In this document: in pieces, positions 16,813-25,975 of the stretch | Numbering within the stretch: position 1 is the stretch's first letter | Layout of the letters: every line of letters starts with the position of its first letter | Assembly (NCBI GenBank): GCA_040217815.1 | Contig: JBEHWI010000017.1 | Coordinates: 3,092-67,091, forward strand | Length of the DNA stretch: 64,000 nt | Source: UBA5314 sp040217815 | Lineage (GTDB): Bacteria > Bacillota > Syntrophomonadia > Syntrophomonadales > Syntrophomonadaceae | Direction of reading: 5' to 3' | Notes under the pieces: model-generated | Database searches by the model: none | The model's input: the letters and a program-made list of their open reading frames with translations, nothing else | What the model was told of the DNA's origin: nothing | Translations under genes and position numbers: made by a program

Positions 16813-17739
16813 TTAATAATTATAATTATCGGTGTTGATTTTGTAAATAAATCCATCGCTACTGAGATTGCTGTAGATACCCATACGGTTCAATTCCAGT
16901 GGACTCTCAGCATTGGCTGCACTGACCGGGCGCGGATTGACCGTAACGGCCGACCGGAAACCCCAGTCGTAAATTACCTCGGTGACCCACTTGTTGCGTG
17001 CTCCATAAGGATAGGCGAAGGTGTCTACCTTTTTACCCAGATAATCTTCCAGAATCGTTTTAGAATCACCGACCTGACGCCAGGCTTCTTCCCAGCTGAC
17101 TCTGGTCAACCAGCAGTGGTTCAGGGTGTGACAGCCAATAGTCATGCCTGCTTTATCAAGCTCTTTTATCTCGTCCCAGGTCATAAAGGTGCCTTCCGAT
17201 CCGGGTTCGGCAACATAATCGGTGGTAATATAGAAGGTGGCTGTAAAACCGTATTTCTTCAATATTGGAAAAGCATAAAGGTAATTATCGCGGTACCCGT
17301 CATCCAGGGTAATTACCACCGGTTTATCGGGTAATTTTTTGTGCTTCTCAAACTGATCAAGAACATCGTTTATGCTCACCGTATGATAACCATTGTCTTT
17401 CAAATACTGCATCTGCCACTCAAAGTCTTCGGGCCATAAGCGGTAAAGACTGCTGGCGGAATATGGATTAACCTTGTGGTACATTAATATAGGTACGGGC
17501 ACCGGATTGTCCGTGTAAACCTCTGCAGGCACCGGTTGAGTGGAGGGTGTGGGCGCAGCTGGAACGGTCGGAATATCTGTATTAACGGACGAAGCAGCCT
17601 CTACGGGCTGAACAACAGCCTCTGCCGCCAGCAACTTGGGGAATTGACAGGGCGCGGAATAGGCCCAACATAAATAAGAACCGAGACAGCAAAACAAAAA
17701 AATGGCGATGGTTAATAAATACTCTTTTCGCTTGGTCAT
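16813..17739 (-). CDS. Exported polysaccharide deacetylase (NodB family)
   Basis: A 308-residue carbohydrate esterase family 4 protein. A membrane anchor or signal segment at about 8-27 is followed by a Thr/Pro/Ala-rich linker to about residue 75 and the deacetylase domain. Motif 1 is TLDDGYRDN (metal and catalytic Asp), motif 2 is GCHTLNH (two metal His), and YPYGARN marks motif 3. It probably acts on cell-wall N-acetyl sugars outside the membrane. The ATG at 17739 is chosen because GGAGG lies six bases upstream; an upstream in-frame start would add an unlikely basic extension. Confidence 0.9.
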   Translation of the reverse strand: MTKRKEYLLTIAIFLFCCLGSYLCWAYSAPCQFPKLLAAEAVVQPVEAASSVNTDIPTVPAAPTPSTQPVPAEVYTDNPVPVPILMYHKVNPYSASSLYRLWPEDFEWQMQYLKDNGYHTVSINDVLDQFEKHKKLPDKPVVITLDDGYRDNYLYAFPILKKYGFTATFYITTDYVAEPGSEGTFMTWDEIKELDKAGMTIGCHTLNHCWLTRVSWEEAWRQVGDSKTILEDYLGKKVDTFAYPYGARNKWVTEVIYDWGFRSAVTVNPRPVSAANAESPLELNRMGIYSNLSSDGFIYKINTDNYNY

Positions 17740-18099
17740 GGAAAGCCTCCAATATGGTTGATACGAACGACGTTTGAATAAGGGTGACAGAAATGCATTA
17801 ACCACCTTGTAGAGGTCCGTTCTGCCGCTTGATATGATGTCAGATTATGCCTGAAATACTTCTGGCGGCCACCTTAGCCAAGATAATTAACTAAACACCA
17901 ATATTCTCCACAAATTCGAATATTCCTCCAAACATTGGGCAAATTATTGTGAAAAATTAGGGAGTTGGCTAAATAGAAAGCAAAGAGCAATTTAGTTCGT
18001 TGGTATGAGGCTTGTCGTCTGGGGAGCCCGTAAATTGCGATTACTGCACATAAATGCTAAAGTAAAAACACCGGATTTTTAGATGGGCAGGGTTGAAAA
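17740..18099. other. Divergent intergenic region, no gene seen
   Basis: About 360 AT-rich bases between the divergent deacetylase and Mrr-like genes. I see no convincing promoter pair, RNA or small gene beyond the ribosome binding site of the deacetylase. Confidence 0.5.
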
Positions 18100-19134
18100 G
18101 TGAAGGTCGCTATAGCTGAATATGAATTGAACACCGGGATAATACTCTCGATATACAGGGATGGAGCAGCAATTAGTATCAACGGTCAAATCAAAAATTA
18201 CGACCTGTTAACCTTTAGGCAGGTAAACCTGTTTATGACCGGCGACGTGTTTGAAGTCCGGATCAGTACCGCAGAAGGCGCCTATGAGTTGATTTTTAAA
18301 CAGCTTGTTAAAGCGGAAGAAAAGCAATTGCTGGCTACTCTTAACCGTTACATTTCGGATTTCAGGTCTCTGGTAAATCAGTTCGATAAAACCCTTGAGA
18401 ACAAATTGATAAAACTGTTAGATGCGCGGCTGCTTTCGTATAATGCCGACCGGCTCAAAAACCTGGGCCGGGTGGCTTTACATGATTATGAACGCCAATC
18501 CGAATTAGGGCACCTGCTTATCTATGAACCACAATTAATGGCTTTTATAAGCTATTTCGACAACAGCAAAATACTCACACCGGAGCCCAAATACTACGGG
18601 CTGGAATATGAACCCGAGATGGCTTGGGACGATAACACTCCGTTTCCTGGTACCCTGTTTATCGATCATGACACGGCTTTTAGTGTTTGTCCCGACACTA
18701 TGGATGAGATTTGCAGATTTTATGAGAAGCACAATAGGCGTCATCACCTTCAGGGTCCCCAGGGGGGTAAGGGAACCATCGTCGATGTGGATTTAATGAA
18801 TGACGAGGAATTTGAGCGCTTCATCATTTCCCTGTTTTTTAAAATGGGGTACAAGACTACATCAACCAGAATGGCCGGAGAATTTGGAGTCAATCTAATC
18901 GCCAGCAAGAATGGAAACAAGATAGGGATTCAAGCTAAATGCAACGTTTCTAATATCACCCAAGAGGAAATCCAGTTGCTGCGTGGTGGACTAAACCAGT
19001 ATCAACTTGGGCAGGGGCTGGCTATAACCAATATGTATTTTACAGCCGGGGCAGTCCGCCTTGCTGATACCAGCGGGATCGTTTTGTGGAATAGGGATGT
19101 TCTGAGGGATAAGATCTATGAATTGGGTACTTAA
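18100..19134 (+). CDS. Mrr-like restriction endonuclease-fold protein, catalytic Asp apparently Asn
   Basis: A 344-residue protein. Residues 1-220 are not recognised and are rich in charged helices. The C-terminal 110 residues resemble the Mrr_cat domain: NDEEFERFIISLFFKMGYKT, then EFGVNLIASKNG and IGIQAKC. The QAK motif is present, but the acidic residue normally found in GaDLI is Asn (GVNLI), so the PD-(D/E)xK site may be impaired or rearranged. It stands alone with no methyltransferase nearby, as for other Mrr proteins, which cut modified DNA. It starts at GTG with only a weak RBS. Confidence 0.7.
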   Translation: MKVAIAEYELNTGIILSIYRDGAAISINGQIKNYDLLTFRQVNLFMTGDVFEVRISTAEGAYELIFKQLVKAEEKQLLATLNRYISDFRSLVNQFDKTLENKLIKLLDARLLSYNADRLKNLGRVALHDYERQSELGHLLIYEPQLMAFISYFDNSKILTPEPKYYGLEYEPEMAWDDNTPFPGTLFIDHDTAFSVCPDTMDEICRFYEKHNRRHHLQGPQGGKGTIVDVDLMNDEEFERFIISLFFKMGYKTTSTRMAGEFGVNLIASKNGNKIGIQAKCNVSNITQEEIQLLRGGLNQYQLGQGLAITNMYFTAGAVRLADTSGIVLWNRDVLRDKIYELGT

Positions 19135-19195
19135 ACCCGTTATTTCGTAATCTTTAGTGAACCACAAGAGGGATGGGGCCGTTTTAGGACGGTAT

Positions 19196-19221
19196 GAGAC
19201 GGGCCTTTAGGACCCGTCTCA
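19196..19221. terminator. Bidirectional terminator between convergent genes
   Basis: GAGACGGG and CCCGTCTC form a perfect 8-bp stem with a nine-base loop, midway between the Mrr-like gene and the convergent flavin reductase. A second shorter pair (GGCCGT/ACGG) lies just left of it. U-tracts are short. Confidence 0.55.
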
Positions 19222-19240
19222 ATTGAACTAAAAATCGGTT

Positions 19241-19813
19241 TTAGAAGGGTGGGGCGATGTTTTTGCCGATAGAAAATGCTTTACCCAGAGTTTCTCCGAT
19301 GCCATAGTACATGCCATTGGCAAAGATTACCGGGCTGATCTTCTTTAGATCGGGTATACCCTGTTTAGTCAAGAATTTAGAACCTACTTTTACATCGAGA
19401 ATCTGTCCGATGAATTGAGTATGAAGCCCGATTTCAAGAGTGTTTACTAGCTTGCATTCCAGGTTTAGCGGGAATTCTTTAATATAGGGAGCATCAACCA
19501 GATCACTCTTTACCGGGGTTAAACCGGTTAAAGAAAACTTGTCTGTGTTGCGTCCCGATACGATACCCATAAAGTCGAGTTCCTTGAGGTATTGTTCCGA
19601 AGGAACGTTGACTGTGAAAGACTGGCGGTCCAAAAGGCATTGGTAAGTATAGGTTTCCTGGCGAACTGACACAGCTACCGCTGGGGGATCCGAACAGCAT
19701 AAGCCCGCCCAGGCGACCGTCATGGCATTGGGCTTCCCGGCCTGGTCATAAACGGCAATAATCCAGGCGGGTGTGGGATAGACAAGGGTCTTGGCCCCCA
19801 ATGATTTCTTCAT
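19241..19813 (-). CDS. Flavin reductase / flavoredoxin family protein
   Basis: A 190-residue FMN-binding split-barrel protein of the flavin reductase (flavoredoxin) family. Typical segments are GKPNAMTVAWAGLCCSDPPAVAVSV near residues 26-50 and FTVNVPSE near 86-93. Such proteins bind FMN and carry electrons in anaerobes, or reduce free flavin with NAD(P)H. AGGAGG lies nine bases before the start. No redox partner is adjacent. Confidence 0.88.
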   Translation of the reverse strand: MKKSLGAKTLVYPTPAWIIAVYDQAGKPNAMTVAWAGLCCSDPPAVAVSVRQETYTYQCLLDRQSFTVNVPSEQYLKELDFMGIVSGRNTDKFSLTGLTPVKSDLVDAPYIKEFPLNLECKLVNTLEIGLHTQFIGQILDVKVGSKFLTKQGIPDLKKISPVIFANGMYYGIGETLGKAFSIGKNIAPPF

Positions 19814-19909
19814 TTCTATTAGCCTCCTGTTTTGCTCTTCCTGAACGAGTATTCTTCCTAAATTGTTCCTCTTCCCGAACTATATCACAGTATATGATGA
19901 GATATCAAT

Positions 19910-20177
19910 CTGGTACTCTGTTAGCCCTAATTCTGTATATTACTCGGCGAGGGGAATTTTTGTAGGGCAAGGCGGGCGGCGGCTCCTTGGCGTCCTGCCA
20001 CCGCCGCATTAGCCCGTCAGTGGGCGTCAGCTCCTTGGCGTCCTGCCACCGCCGCATTAGCCCGTCCATGGGCGTCAAGGAATGAGTAATACTGGACGTA
20101 TTGCGATTGACGACAACGCAGTCATGCGAAAATTTAGGCGACAATAATATATAGAATTGGGGTTAATAGAGTACCAG
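19910..20177. mobile_element. MITE-like inverted-repeat element, type 1 ends
   Basis: A 268-bp element bounded by imperfect inverted repeats of about 33 bp that begin CTGGTACTCT at each outer end. It encodes no transposase. Its core, rich in GCC/GGC, shares roughly 100 bp with the core of the element at 31132-31345, in the opposite orientation. An internal 48-bp tandem duplication is annotated separately. No clear target-site duplication was seen. Small open frames across it are by-products of the repeat. Confidence 0.72.
19983..20078. repeat. Two 48-bp tandem repeats inside the MITE-like element
   Basis: Units at 19983-20030 and 20031-20078, each beginning CTCCTTGGCGTCCTGCC, differ at only a few bases. 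The element at 31132 has a single unit, so the duplication happened in this copy. Confidence 0.85.
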
Positions 20178-20402
20178 GATAGTCGACGCCGGTAGTTCAG
20201 AAAGCCTGGGAACAGGGTCAAAAGAGGAGGGGCTTTATTGCATCTATTGTCCCGAGGAGTTGGTACTGGCTGCCGGAGCTATCCCGGGAGGACTTTGGGG
20301 GGCGTGTGAAGAACCATTATTTTTGTAAAAAAACGTCTTATTACAAACTAGGCTGGGCTGAATTAAGGATCCCACAGTCACAGTGATTAATGTAAATAAA
20401 TC

Positions 20403-20435
20403 GGGGATTATATCATATAAACAGATATAATCCCC
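20403..20435 (-). terminator. Terminator of the lipoprotein gene
   Basis: GGGGATTATAT and ATATAATCCCC form an 11-bp stem. It lies 17 bases past the minus-strand stop at 20452, and a T-rich stretch follows on that strand. Confidence 0.75.
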
Positions 20436-20451
20436 GTGAATATTTAAGCTG

Positions 20452-21075
20452 CTAGATGCTCAAGGAGCCGAAAATGTTGTTGGCGGTTTCCAGGTTCTTA
20501 TCATAATCATCGGCTAGCGCGGTATAGGTCAGGACAAAGGCCTTTTGGTTGATGATGGTCAATACCTGCATGAACTTCAGGTTCATTCCCTCCATACTAG
20601 CCGTATAAACGATTTTTTGACCCTTTACATTGCCCAGAGTCACAGGAGTGGTTTCGAGCAGTTTGAAATTCTGGAATTCCTTTTCAATATTGGGCAGAGA
20701 CAGTTTTAAATACTCGTCCACTTTCATTGAGGGACTCTTGGAGAGGTCTTCAGAGACCAGGTTAACATTGGCGGTGCTGCCGGACATAAATCCGACTATA
20801 ATTCCGGATTCCTCTTTCTTGGTCCAGTCTTTGGGATACTTCATTTTAAGATTATAAGTAGCATTATCATAGGACTGCCAATCCTTGGTGGCATCGATAT
20901 TGGCCTGGACCGGTTTAATTTCATCTTTGGCTGGAGTTGTCGAAGCTGACTTGGAGTCTGAAGTAGCAGCGGGTTTGCTTTCATTGGTAGGCGTACTGGA
21001 AGAACACGCCATTACATTGGCCAAAAGCATCAATATGGCCAAAAAAATAATACCTTTTACAACAGGTTTCCTCAT
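20452..21075 (-). CDS. PsbP/DUF1795-like lipoprotein
   Basis: A 207-residue exported protein. A signal peptide ends in the lipobox VMAC with Cys24, so it is probably anchored to the outer face of the membrane. A Ser/Thr/Lys linker to about residue 60 precedes a domain with YNLKMKYPKDW and TPVTLGNVKGQKIVYTA, typical of the PsbP-like or DcrB-like fold found in many Firmicute lipoproteins of unknown role. Single-gene unit with its own terminator. Confidence 0.8.
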   Translation of the reverse strand: MRKPVVKGIIFLAILMLLANVMACSSSTPTNESKPAATSDSKSASTTPAKDEIKPVQANIDATKDWQSYDNATYNLKMKYPKDWTKKEESGIIVGFMSGSTANVNLVSEDLSKSPSMKVDEYLKLSLPNIEKEFQNFKLLETTPVTLGNVKGQKIVYTASMEGMNLKFMQVLTIINQKAFVLTYTALADDYDKNLETANNIFGSLSI

Positions 21076-21354
21076 TTAATAACCTCCCACAAATATTTTC
21101 TACATATATATCGTTAAATCGACAAAGAAACTTTATACTGAAACCCATTTAAAGGGGCTATGGCAGCATATGCATACAGGATTTGCATTACCTGCAAGGA
21201 AATGGCCTCCATGTAATTTTTGTTGAAGTTAAAAGCAACGGAAGCTACAACTGAAACTTCAATTTCAAAGCTGGATTTAAGCGTCACTTGTTAATATGCA
21301 GTATAATATGTGTGGATTTCTATCACCTTAAAGGATACATTCGGAGGTAGATAA

Positions 21355-22467
21355 ATGGGATTCTGGTCTATTGCCACATTCTTAGTTGCCGGCGTTGCCG
21401 TCTATGTTGCCTGGCGCGGCCGGCAGGCTTTCGTTCCCCAGCCCTACAAATGGGCGTACTGGCTGGGCTGCCTGCTTTTACTGGCTTCTTTTGTACTTCT
21501 AAGGATGCTGAAACCGGGTACTGGCGCATTGGGACACGCTCTGACCTGGCTCGGTTCCTATTCACTGGCAGCTTTTTTTTATGCCTTTTTGGTTGTCCTA
21601 GTGCTTGATATTCTCCGCAAGGCCGACGACTTTCTGGGATTTATTCCTTCATCATTCCGGCAGTCGCCATCCCGGGTCGGTTTGGGGGCCATAGCGATCC
21701 TGGTTTGTATACTGGGCTATGGAACCTGGAACGCCTGGCATCCGGTGATCCGACCTTATGAAGTAAATATCGCCAAAGAAGTTAGTGGCGATAAAGACCT
21801 GCATGTGGTTATGGTGTCTGATCTTCACCTGGGCACCATTGTCAATAGAGAGCGGCTTTCCAACATGGTCGGGCTTATCAACCAGCGAAACCCCGACATG
21901 GTTGTCCTGGCCGGCGACGTTGTAGATGGGGATATGGAGCCGTTTAAGGAACAGCAAATGGATGATATCCTTGCCCGGCTACAACCAAAGCTGGGAACAT
22001 ACATGGTTCTTGGCAACCACGACGGACGTTCCGGTGAGGAAATAACCCACCTGCTGGCTGATGGAATAACCGTACTACGGGATCAGTATCAACTGGTTGA
22101 CGGCCGTTTTTACGTGATTGGACGCGACAATCGGGGATTTCAACCGTCTTCAAAGGCCAAAAATACTCTGACGGAAGTCATGGCAGGAATTAACCGGGAG
22201 AAGCCGATAATTCTAATTGACCACAACCCCTCCAACCTGGATGAAGCGCTGACCAGCGGGGTTGACCTTCAGCTTTCCGGACACACTCATCAGGGACAGA
22301 TGTTTCCCAATAACTTTATCACGGCCAACATGTATGAGGTTGACTGGGGCTACCTGAAAAAAGACCGGCTGCAAGTAGTGGTTTCAACCGGCATAGGTAC
22401 CTGGGGCCCCCCCATAAGAGTTGGCAACACGCCTGAACTTGTAGATATGTTAATCCATTTTCAATAA
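21355..22467 (+). CDS. Membrane-anchored metallophosphoesterase (YkuE/YaeI type)
   Basis: A 370-residue protein. About four transmembrane segments in residues 1-125 are followed by a calcineurin-like domain with the full metal-site set: SDLHLG (about 157), GDVVDGD (about 184), GNHDG (about 219) and GHTHQGQ (about 308). Relatives act on lipid or nucleotide phosphoesters at the membrane; the substrate here is unknown. CGGAGGTAG lies before the ATG. A decayed paralogue follows immediately downstream, so the locus arose by tandem duplication. Confidence 0.88.
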   Translation: MGFWSIATFLVAGVAVYVAWRGRQAFVPQPYKWAYWLGCLLLLASFVLLRMLKPGTGALGHALTWLGSYSLAAFFYAFLVVLVLDILRKADDFLGFIPSSFRQSPSRVGLGAIAILVCILGYGTWNAWHPVIRPYEVNIAKEVSGDKDLHVVMVSDLHLGTIVNRERLSNMVGLINQRNPDMVVLAGDVVDGDMEPFKEQQMDDILARLQPKLGTYMVLGNHDGRSGEEITHLLADGITVLRDQYQLVDGRFYVIGRDNRGFQPSSKAKNTLTEVMAGINREKPIILIDHNPSNLDEALTSGVDLQLSGHTHQGQMFPNNFITANMYEVDWGYLKKDRLQVVVSTGIGTWGPPIRVGNTPELVDMLIHFQ

Positions 22468-22572
22468 CACATGTTTTTTGCCAGGGGAGGGTTTGCGGTG
22501 CTCATTATTATCCACCCCCAATCGAGAGTAACAACTATAAGGTGACGTTTTTAAGTAAGCGGAGGTTTGTTA

Positions 22573-23094
22573 ATGGAATTCTGGTCCAAGACCACCTTAA
22601 TTGTAATGATTTCTGCTCTATACATAGCCTGGCGCGGGCGGCAGGTCTTTGTTGCAGGGTCTACTGGTTTTGCTGCCTGGCCTGGCTGGCTGCCATCCTG
22701 TTTATTTTGAGTGTTAAATGGGGCGCTGGTATACACCGGGCAGAGTCTTGACCTGGTTTGGTGCCTACTCAATGGCGGCTTTTTTTATGCCTTTCTCATT
22801 GTCCTGCTGCTTGATCGTCCATAAAGCCAATTCCAAACTGGATTTCATCCCTCCTGCCATAAAGACCAAACCGTCGCATATAGTTGTTGGAGTCATTCTA
22901 GTCCTGTTAGGTATATTGGGATATGGAACCTGGAATACCTGGCATCCGGTAATAAGGTCCTATGAAATAAACATCTCCAAAGAAGTTGCCGGTTCAAAAG
23001 ATCTGCATGTGGTCCTGGTATCGGAATTACCTGACCGCCCCTACGGGTCGGTACCACGCCCGAATTGGTGGATTTGATGATTCACTTTAAATAG
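22573..23094 (+). pseudogene. Decayed tandem paralogue of the metallophosphoesterase
   Basis: Starts like the upstream gene (MEFWSKTT, with GGAGG before it; IAWRGRQ) but shifts frame and meets stops in the membrane part. A central stretch then matches again (GYGTWNTWHPVIRSYEINISKE, in pieces), and after VVLVSEL it jumps to the normal C-terminus TTPELVDLMIHFK and stop. The catalytic core with all metal ligands, about 200 codons, has been deleted. It is therefore a non-functional remnant with at least one frameshift and one large deletion. Confidence 0.85.
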
Positions 23095-23109
23095 TTCCCT
23101 TTTGAACTG

Positions 23110-23979
23110 CTATGACTTGTACCTCTGATCGAGCTGCAGATATTCATCCAAGCCCACCAACTGGTTGAACTCGCCAAAACTGAGTATTAGATCCTGGCAG
23201 CCGTCGGTGGTGCCGGAGCGTTTCAATTCGCTTAAGACCTGGCCCAGCGCCCGGGCTACCGTATACAGAGCGGTGCAGGGCCAGAATACTATTTTGAAGC
23301 CCAAGTGATGCAATTCCTCGGCTGTGAGAATGGGAGTTCGGCCACCTTCAACCATATTGGCCGCCAGAACTGTACCGGGAAAAGCTGTCCCGATGCTTGC
23401 CAATTCATTCAGATCCTGAGGCGCTTCGATAAAAAGGGCTTCGGCTCCGGCGTCCAGGTAGCGCTTGCCGCGGTCTATAGCCTCGGCCAGCCCCAGGGGA
23501 GCTCGGGCGTCGGTGCGAGCTACAATCAAAGTGTCTTTATGACTTTTGGCTTCACAGGCGGCTTTGATCTTCTGCTCGTGCTCCCTGGCAGGTATTACTT
23601 CTTTACCTTGCATGTGGCCGCAGCGTTTGGGGAAGACCTGGTCCTCGAATATTATGGCCGCCGCCCCCAGCATTTCATATTCCTGCACCGTACGGCGCAC
23701 GCTCAAAGGGTTGCCGTAGCCGGTGTCCCCATCGGCAATCACCGGCAGGTCTACCGCATCATTGATTATCTTTAAAGACTGAGCCATTTCACTCATGGAG
23801 AGGCAGCCTACATCTGGTTGGGCCAGCCGAGAAGCGGCTGCGCTATACCCCCCCATTATCAGCACCTTAAAACCTGCCTGTTCAATCAATTTGGCACTGA
23901 GTGCATCATAGGCCCCCGGAGCCACAATGATGTCCCCGGTCTTCAACAACTGTCTCAATTGGGCTGCTTTTAATTCCAT
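23110..23979 (-). CDS. Isocitrate lyase / PEP mutase family enzyme
   Basis: A 289-residue TIM-barrel lyase. Markers are the metal-site DGDTGYGN at about 83-90, EDQVFPKRCGH with the catalytic-loop Cys at about 112-122, and VARTDAR at about 153-159. The KRCGH loop fits methylisocitrate lyase, oxaloacetate decarboxylase or related C-C lyases rather than PEP mutase. No prpC/prpD genes are adjacent, so the substrate (2-methylisocitrate, oxaloacetate or a malate derivative) stays open. Convergent with the pseudogene to its left. Confidence 0.85.
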   Translation of the reverse strand: MELKAAQLRQLLKTGDIIVAPGAYDALSAKLIEQAGFKVLIMGGYSAAASRLAQPDVGCLSMSEMAQSLKIINDAVDLPVIADGDTGYGNPLSVRRTVQEYEMLGAAAIIFEDQVFPKRCGHMQGKEVIPAREHEQKIKAACEAKSHKDTLIVARTDARAPLGLAEAIDRGKRYLDAGAEALFIEAPQDLNELASIGTAFPGTVLAANMVEGGRTPILTAEELHHLGFKIVFWPCTALYTVARALGQVLSELKRSGTTDGCQDLILSFGEFNQLVGLDEYLQLDQRYKS

Positions 23980-24067
23980 CGTTGAACACCTCTTTTTTAT
24001 AACATCATCTATTTTAACAGAATTGATCGGGTATAGTTACCTGGGATTGGAGCAGACATTTATATCA

Positions 24068-24088
24068 AAACATGTGTTCTGGTATAAT
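24068..24088 (+). promoter_or_regulatory. LexA-like SOS box and -10 element upstream of dinB
   Basis: AAACATGTGTTC at 24068-24079 is one base away from the GAACnnnnGTTC core of the Firmicute LexA box. TATAAT follows at 24083-24088. It lies about 60 bases upstream of DNA polymerase IV, a common SOS target. The -35 is weak, as is usual for repressed promoters. Confidence 0.55.
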
Positions 24089-24147
24089 AATAACAGTATG
24101 GCGTTGTTAATAATATGCTACCTTTCTGCAATGGGGACAGTACGATA

Positions 24148-25341
24148 ATGAGTGATTCCAATAGCAAACTTCACATAATACACTGCGATCTGGATGCTTT
24201 TTTCGCATCGGTGGAGCAGCTGGATCACCCTGAATTCCGCGGGAGGCCGGTTATCGTAGGAGGAGATGCCCGCTCCCGGGGAGTTGTTTCGACTTGTTCA
24301 TACGAAGCCAGAAAATCCGGGGTTAGGTCGGCTATGCCCATGGCCCGGGCTTTGCGGCTTTGCCCGCAAGCGGTATACCTTCCCGTGAACATGCCGCGCT
24401 ATGTTGAGATGTCAAGGCAGGTTTTTTCAATTTTAGCGGACTACAGTCCCCTTATGGAACCGCTGTCTATCGATGAAGCGTTTCTGGACATCAGCGGAAC
24501 TCAGAACCTGTTTGGCAGTCCCTCTGACATCGGAAGACGGATAAAGAAACGGGTCAGAACTGAGTTGGGTTTGATTATTTCAGTGGGGATTTCCTACAAC
24601 AAATTCTTGGCCAAACTGGCCTCAGATATTAGCAAACCCGATGGTTTGATGACCATAAGCCGTGAGCAGGCCCTGGAAATACTGGCGCCGCTTCCGGTTT
24701 CTAACCTGTGGGGGGTGGGGGAAAAGGGGCAGGACCAGCTGCGAGTCTGGGGTCTTGAAACCATTGGTGAGGTGCAAAAGCTGCCTCCCGGATGGCTGGA
24801 GGAAAGGATGGGAGTAAGCGGGCGTCTTTGCTGGCAATTGGCTCAGGGCATTGATCATCGCGAAGTGGAGCCGGAACGAGAGAAAAAGTCGCTGGGGCGT
24901 GAAATGACTTTTCCTCAAGATGTGGATGACCTGGAATACCTCAAGCAAATGCTTAAGGTCTTTGCTGCCGAGTTGTGCCCCCGCCTGCGAAAAATAAAGC
25001 ATTCTGCGGCGACAATATCCATAAAACTTCGTTTTAACAGCTTCAAGACCATTACCCGCAGTTGTACTATAGCGGCCTGTGACAGTGAGGGTTTGACAGC
25101 GGGTATAGCTATACAACTATTAGAACAGGTTTACCAGGGAAGTCCCCCCTTACGCTTGATTGGACTGACCTTAAGCAATTTGACGCCGACCGGTGATTGT
25201 GAACAAGGCGCGCTTTTTGATGAACAAAGACAAAAGAATCATTCGGTTGATCTGCTTATGGACAATATCCGGGAGCGTTTTGGACCCAAGTCGATCAAAC
25301 GCGCTCATCTCCTGGATGTTGATGATAAAGGTAGTTGGTAA
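24148..25341 (+). CDS. dinB: DNA polymerase IV (Y family)
   Basis: A 397-residue translesion polymerase. Catalytic motifs are intact: HCDLDAFFASVEQ near the N-terminus, YEARKSGVRSAMP, and SIDEAFLDIS with the Asp-Glu pair near residue 104. Helix-hairpin-helix and little-finger domains follow. It extends mismatched or damaged ends during SOS. The ATG at 24148 gives the usual short N-terminus; an ATG at 24115 would add 11 residues. A LexA-like box lies upstream. Confidence 0.93.
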   Translation: MSDSNSKLHIIHCDLDAFFASVEQLDHPEFRGRPVIVGGDARSRGVVSTCSYEARKSGVRSAMPMARALRLCPQAVYLPVNMPRYVEMSRQVFSILADYSPLMEPLSIDEAFLDISGTQNLFGSPSDIGRRIKKRVRTELGLIISVGISYNKFLAKLASDISKPDGLMTISREQALEILAPLPVSNLWGVGEKGQDQLRVWGLETIGEVQKLPPGWLEERMGVSGRLCWQLAQGIDHREVEPEREKKSLGREMTFPQDVDDLEYLKQMLKVFAAELCPRLRKIKHSAATISIKLRFNSFKTITRSCTIAACDSEGLTAGIAIQLLEQVYQGSPPLRLIGLTLSNLTPTGDCEQGALFDEQRQKNHSVDLLMDNIRERFGPKSIKRAHLLDVDDKGSW

Positions 25342-25539
25342 ACTTCGACCTTATGCCGACCTTTCAAAGCGTTATAGACCAATTGATTGTTATTATTAAA
25401 CAATATCTGAGATTTGTACGGTGATGGAAGGGAATCGCTTGTTTTATGAAGAATTATGTTGGATATGAGCTGTAATAAAAAGTATAAGTTATAAGTAATC
25501 CAATAGTATCCCAATAGTATGTCAAAAGGAGGGACCAAG

Positions 25540-25959
25540 GTGATTGACTTTACCCGAAGTTTCTTTGGTTATCATAAAGAAGATGTGGATCTATACTTTC
25601 GGGATCGGGAAAAGGACATACAGACTCTTCTACAGAATAAATATGCTCAACTTGAGGACATGAAGGAAACCAATCAGCAGCACAAGGCCAAAATCAAAGA
25701 AGCTTTACAGAAGGAACAAGACCTGCTCAATAAAAGAGAGCAGATTTTTAATGCCTTTGTTCAACAACTGGCCGAGATCGAAGACACTCTGCAGAAAAAC
25801 CAGGATGATATGCGCAAGGCCAAGCTGAATGATTTAAATAGACTGAAGCAAAAAGTTGAAGAAATGGAAAACTGGAAGGAACAACTAAACCTTTTTAATG
25901 AGGAGATAATAAAGATTCGGGACAAATTTCGTTCCCAAACTGCCTTGAAAGTACAATAA
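25540..25959 (+). CDS. Small coiled-coil protein with DivIVA-like N-terminus (first of a pair)
   Basis: A 139-residue, almost wholly helical protein. The N-terminal FTRSFFGYHKEDVDLYF recalls the membrane-targeting motif of DivIVA (F-x-x-RGY-x-x-x-EVD), and the rest is a continuous coiled coil rich in Glu, Lys and Gln. The GTG at 25540 is chosen since AAAGGAGGG ends seven bases before it. The next gene starts with the same motif and lies only a few bases away. A role at the cell pole, septum or envelope is inference. Confidence 0.7.
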   Translation: MIDFTRSFFGYHKEDVDLYFRDREKDIQTLLQNKYAQLEDMKETNQQHKAKIKEALQKEQDLLNKREQIFNAFVQQLAEIEDTLQKNQDDMRKAKLNDLNRLKQKVEEMENWKEQLNLFNEEIIKIRDKFRSQTALKVQ

Positions 25960-25975
25960 AAGGCTGGTGACGCAA

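Noticed and set aside
19905..20144. Minus-strand protein with a duplicated DGLMRRWQDAKE stretch, and the similar plus-strand frame at 31192-31482
   Set aside because: Both are translations of the shared MITE core; the frame continues into the terminal repeats and, at 31192, into an antisense of the aminomutase gene.
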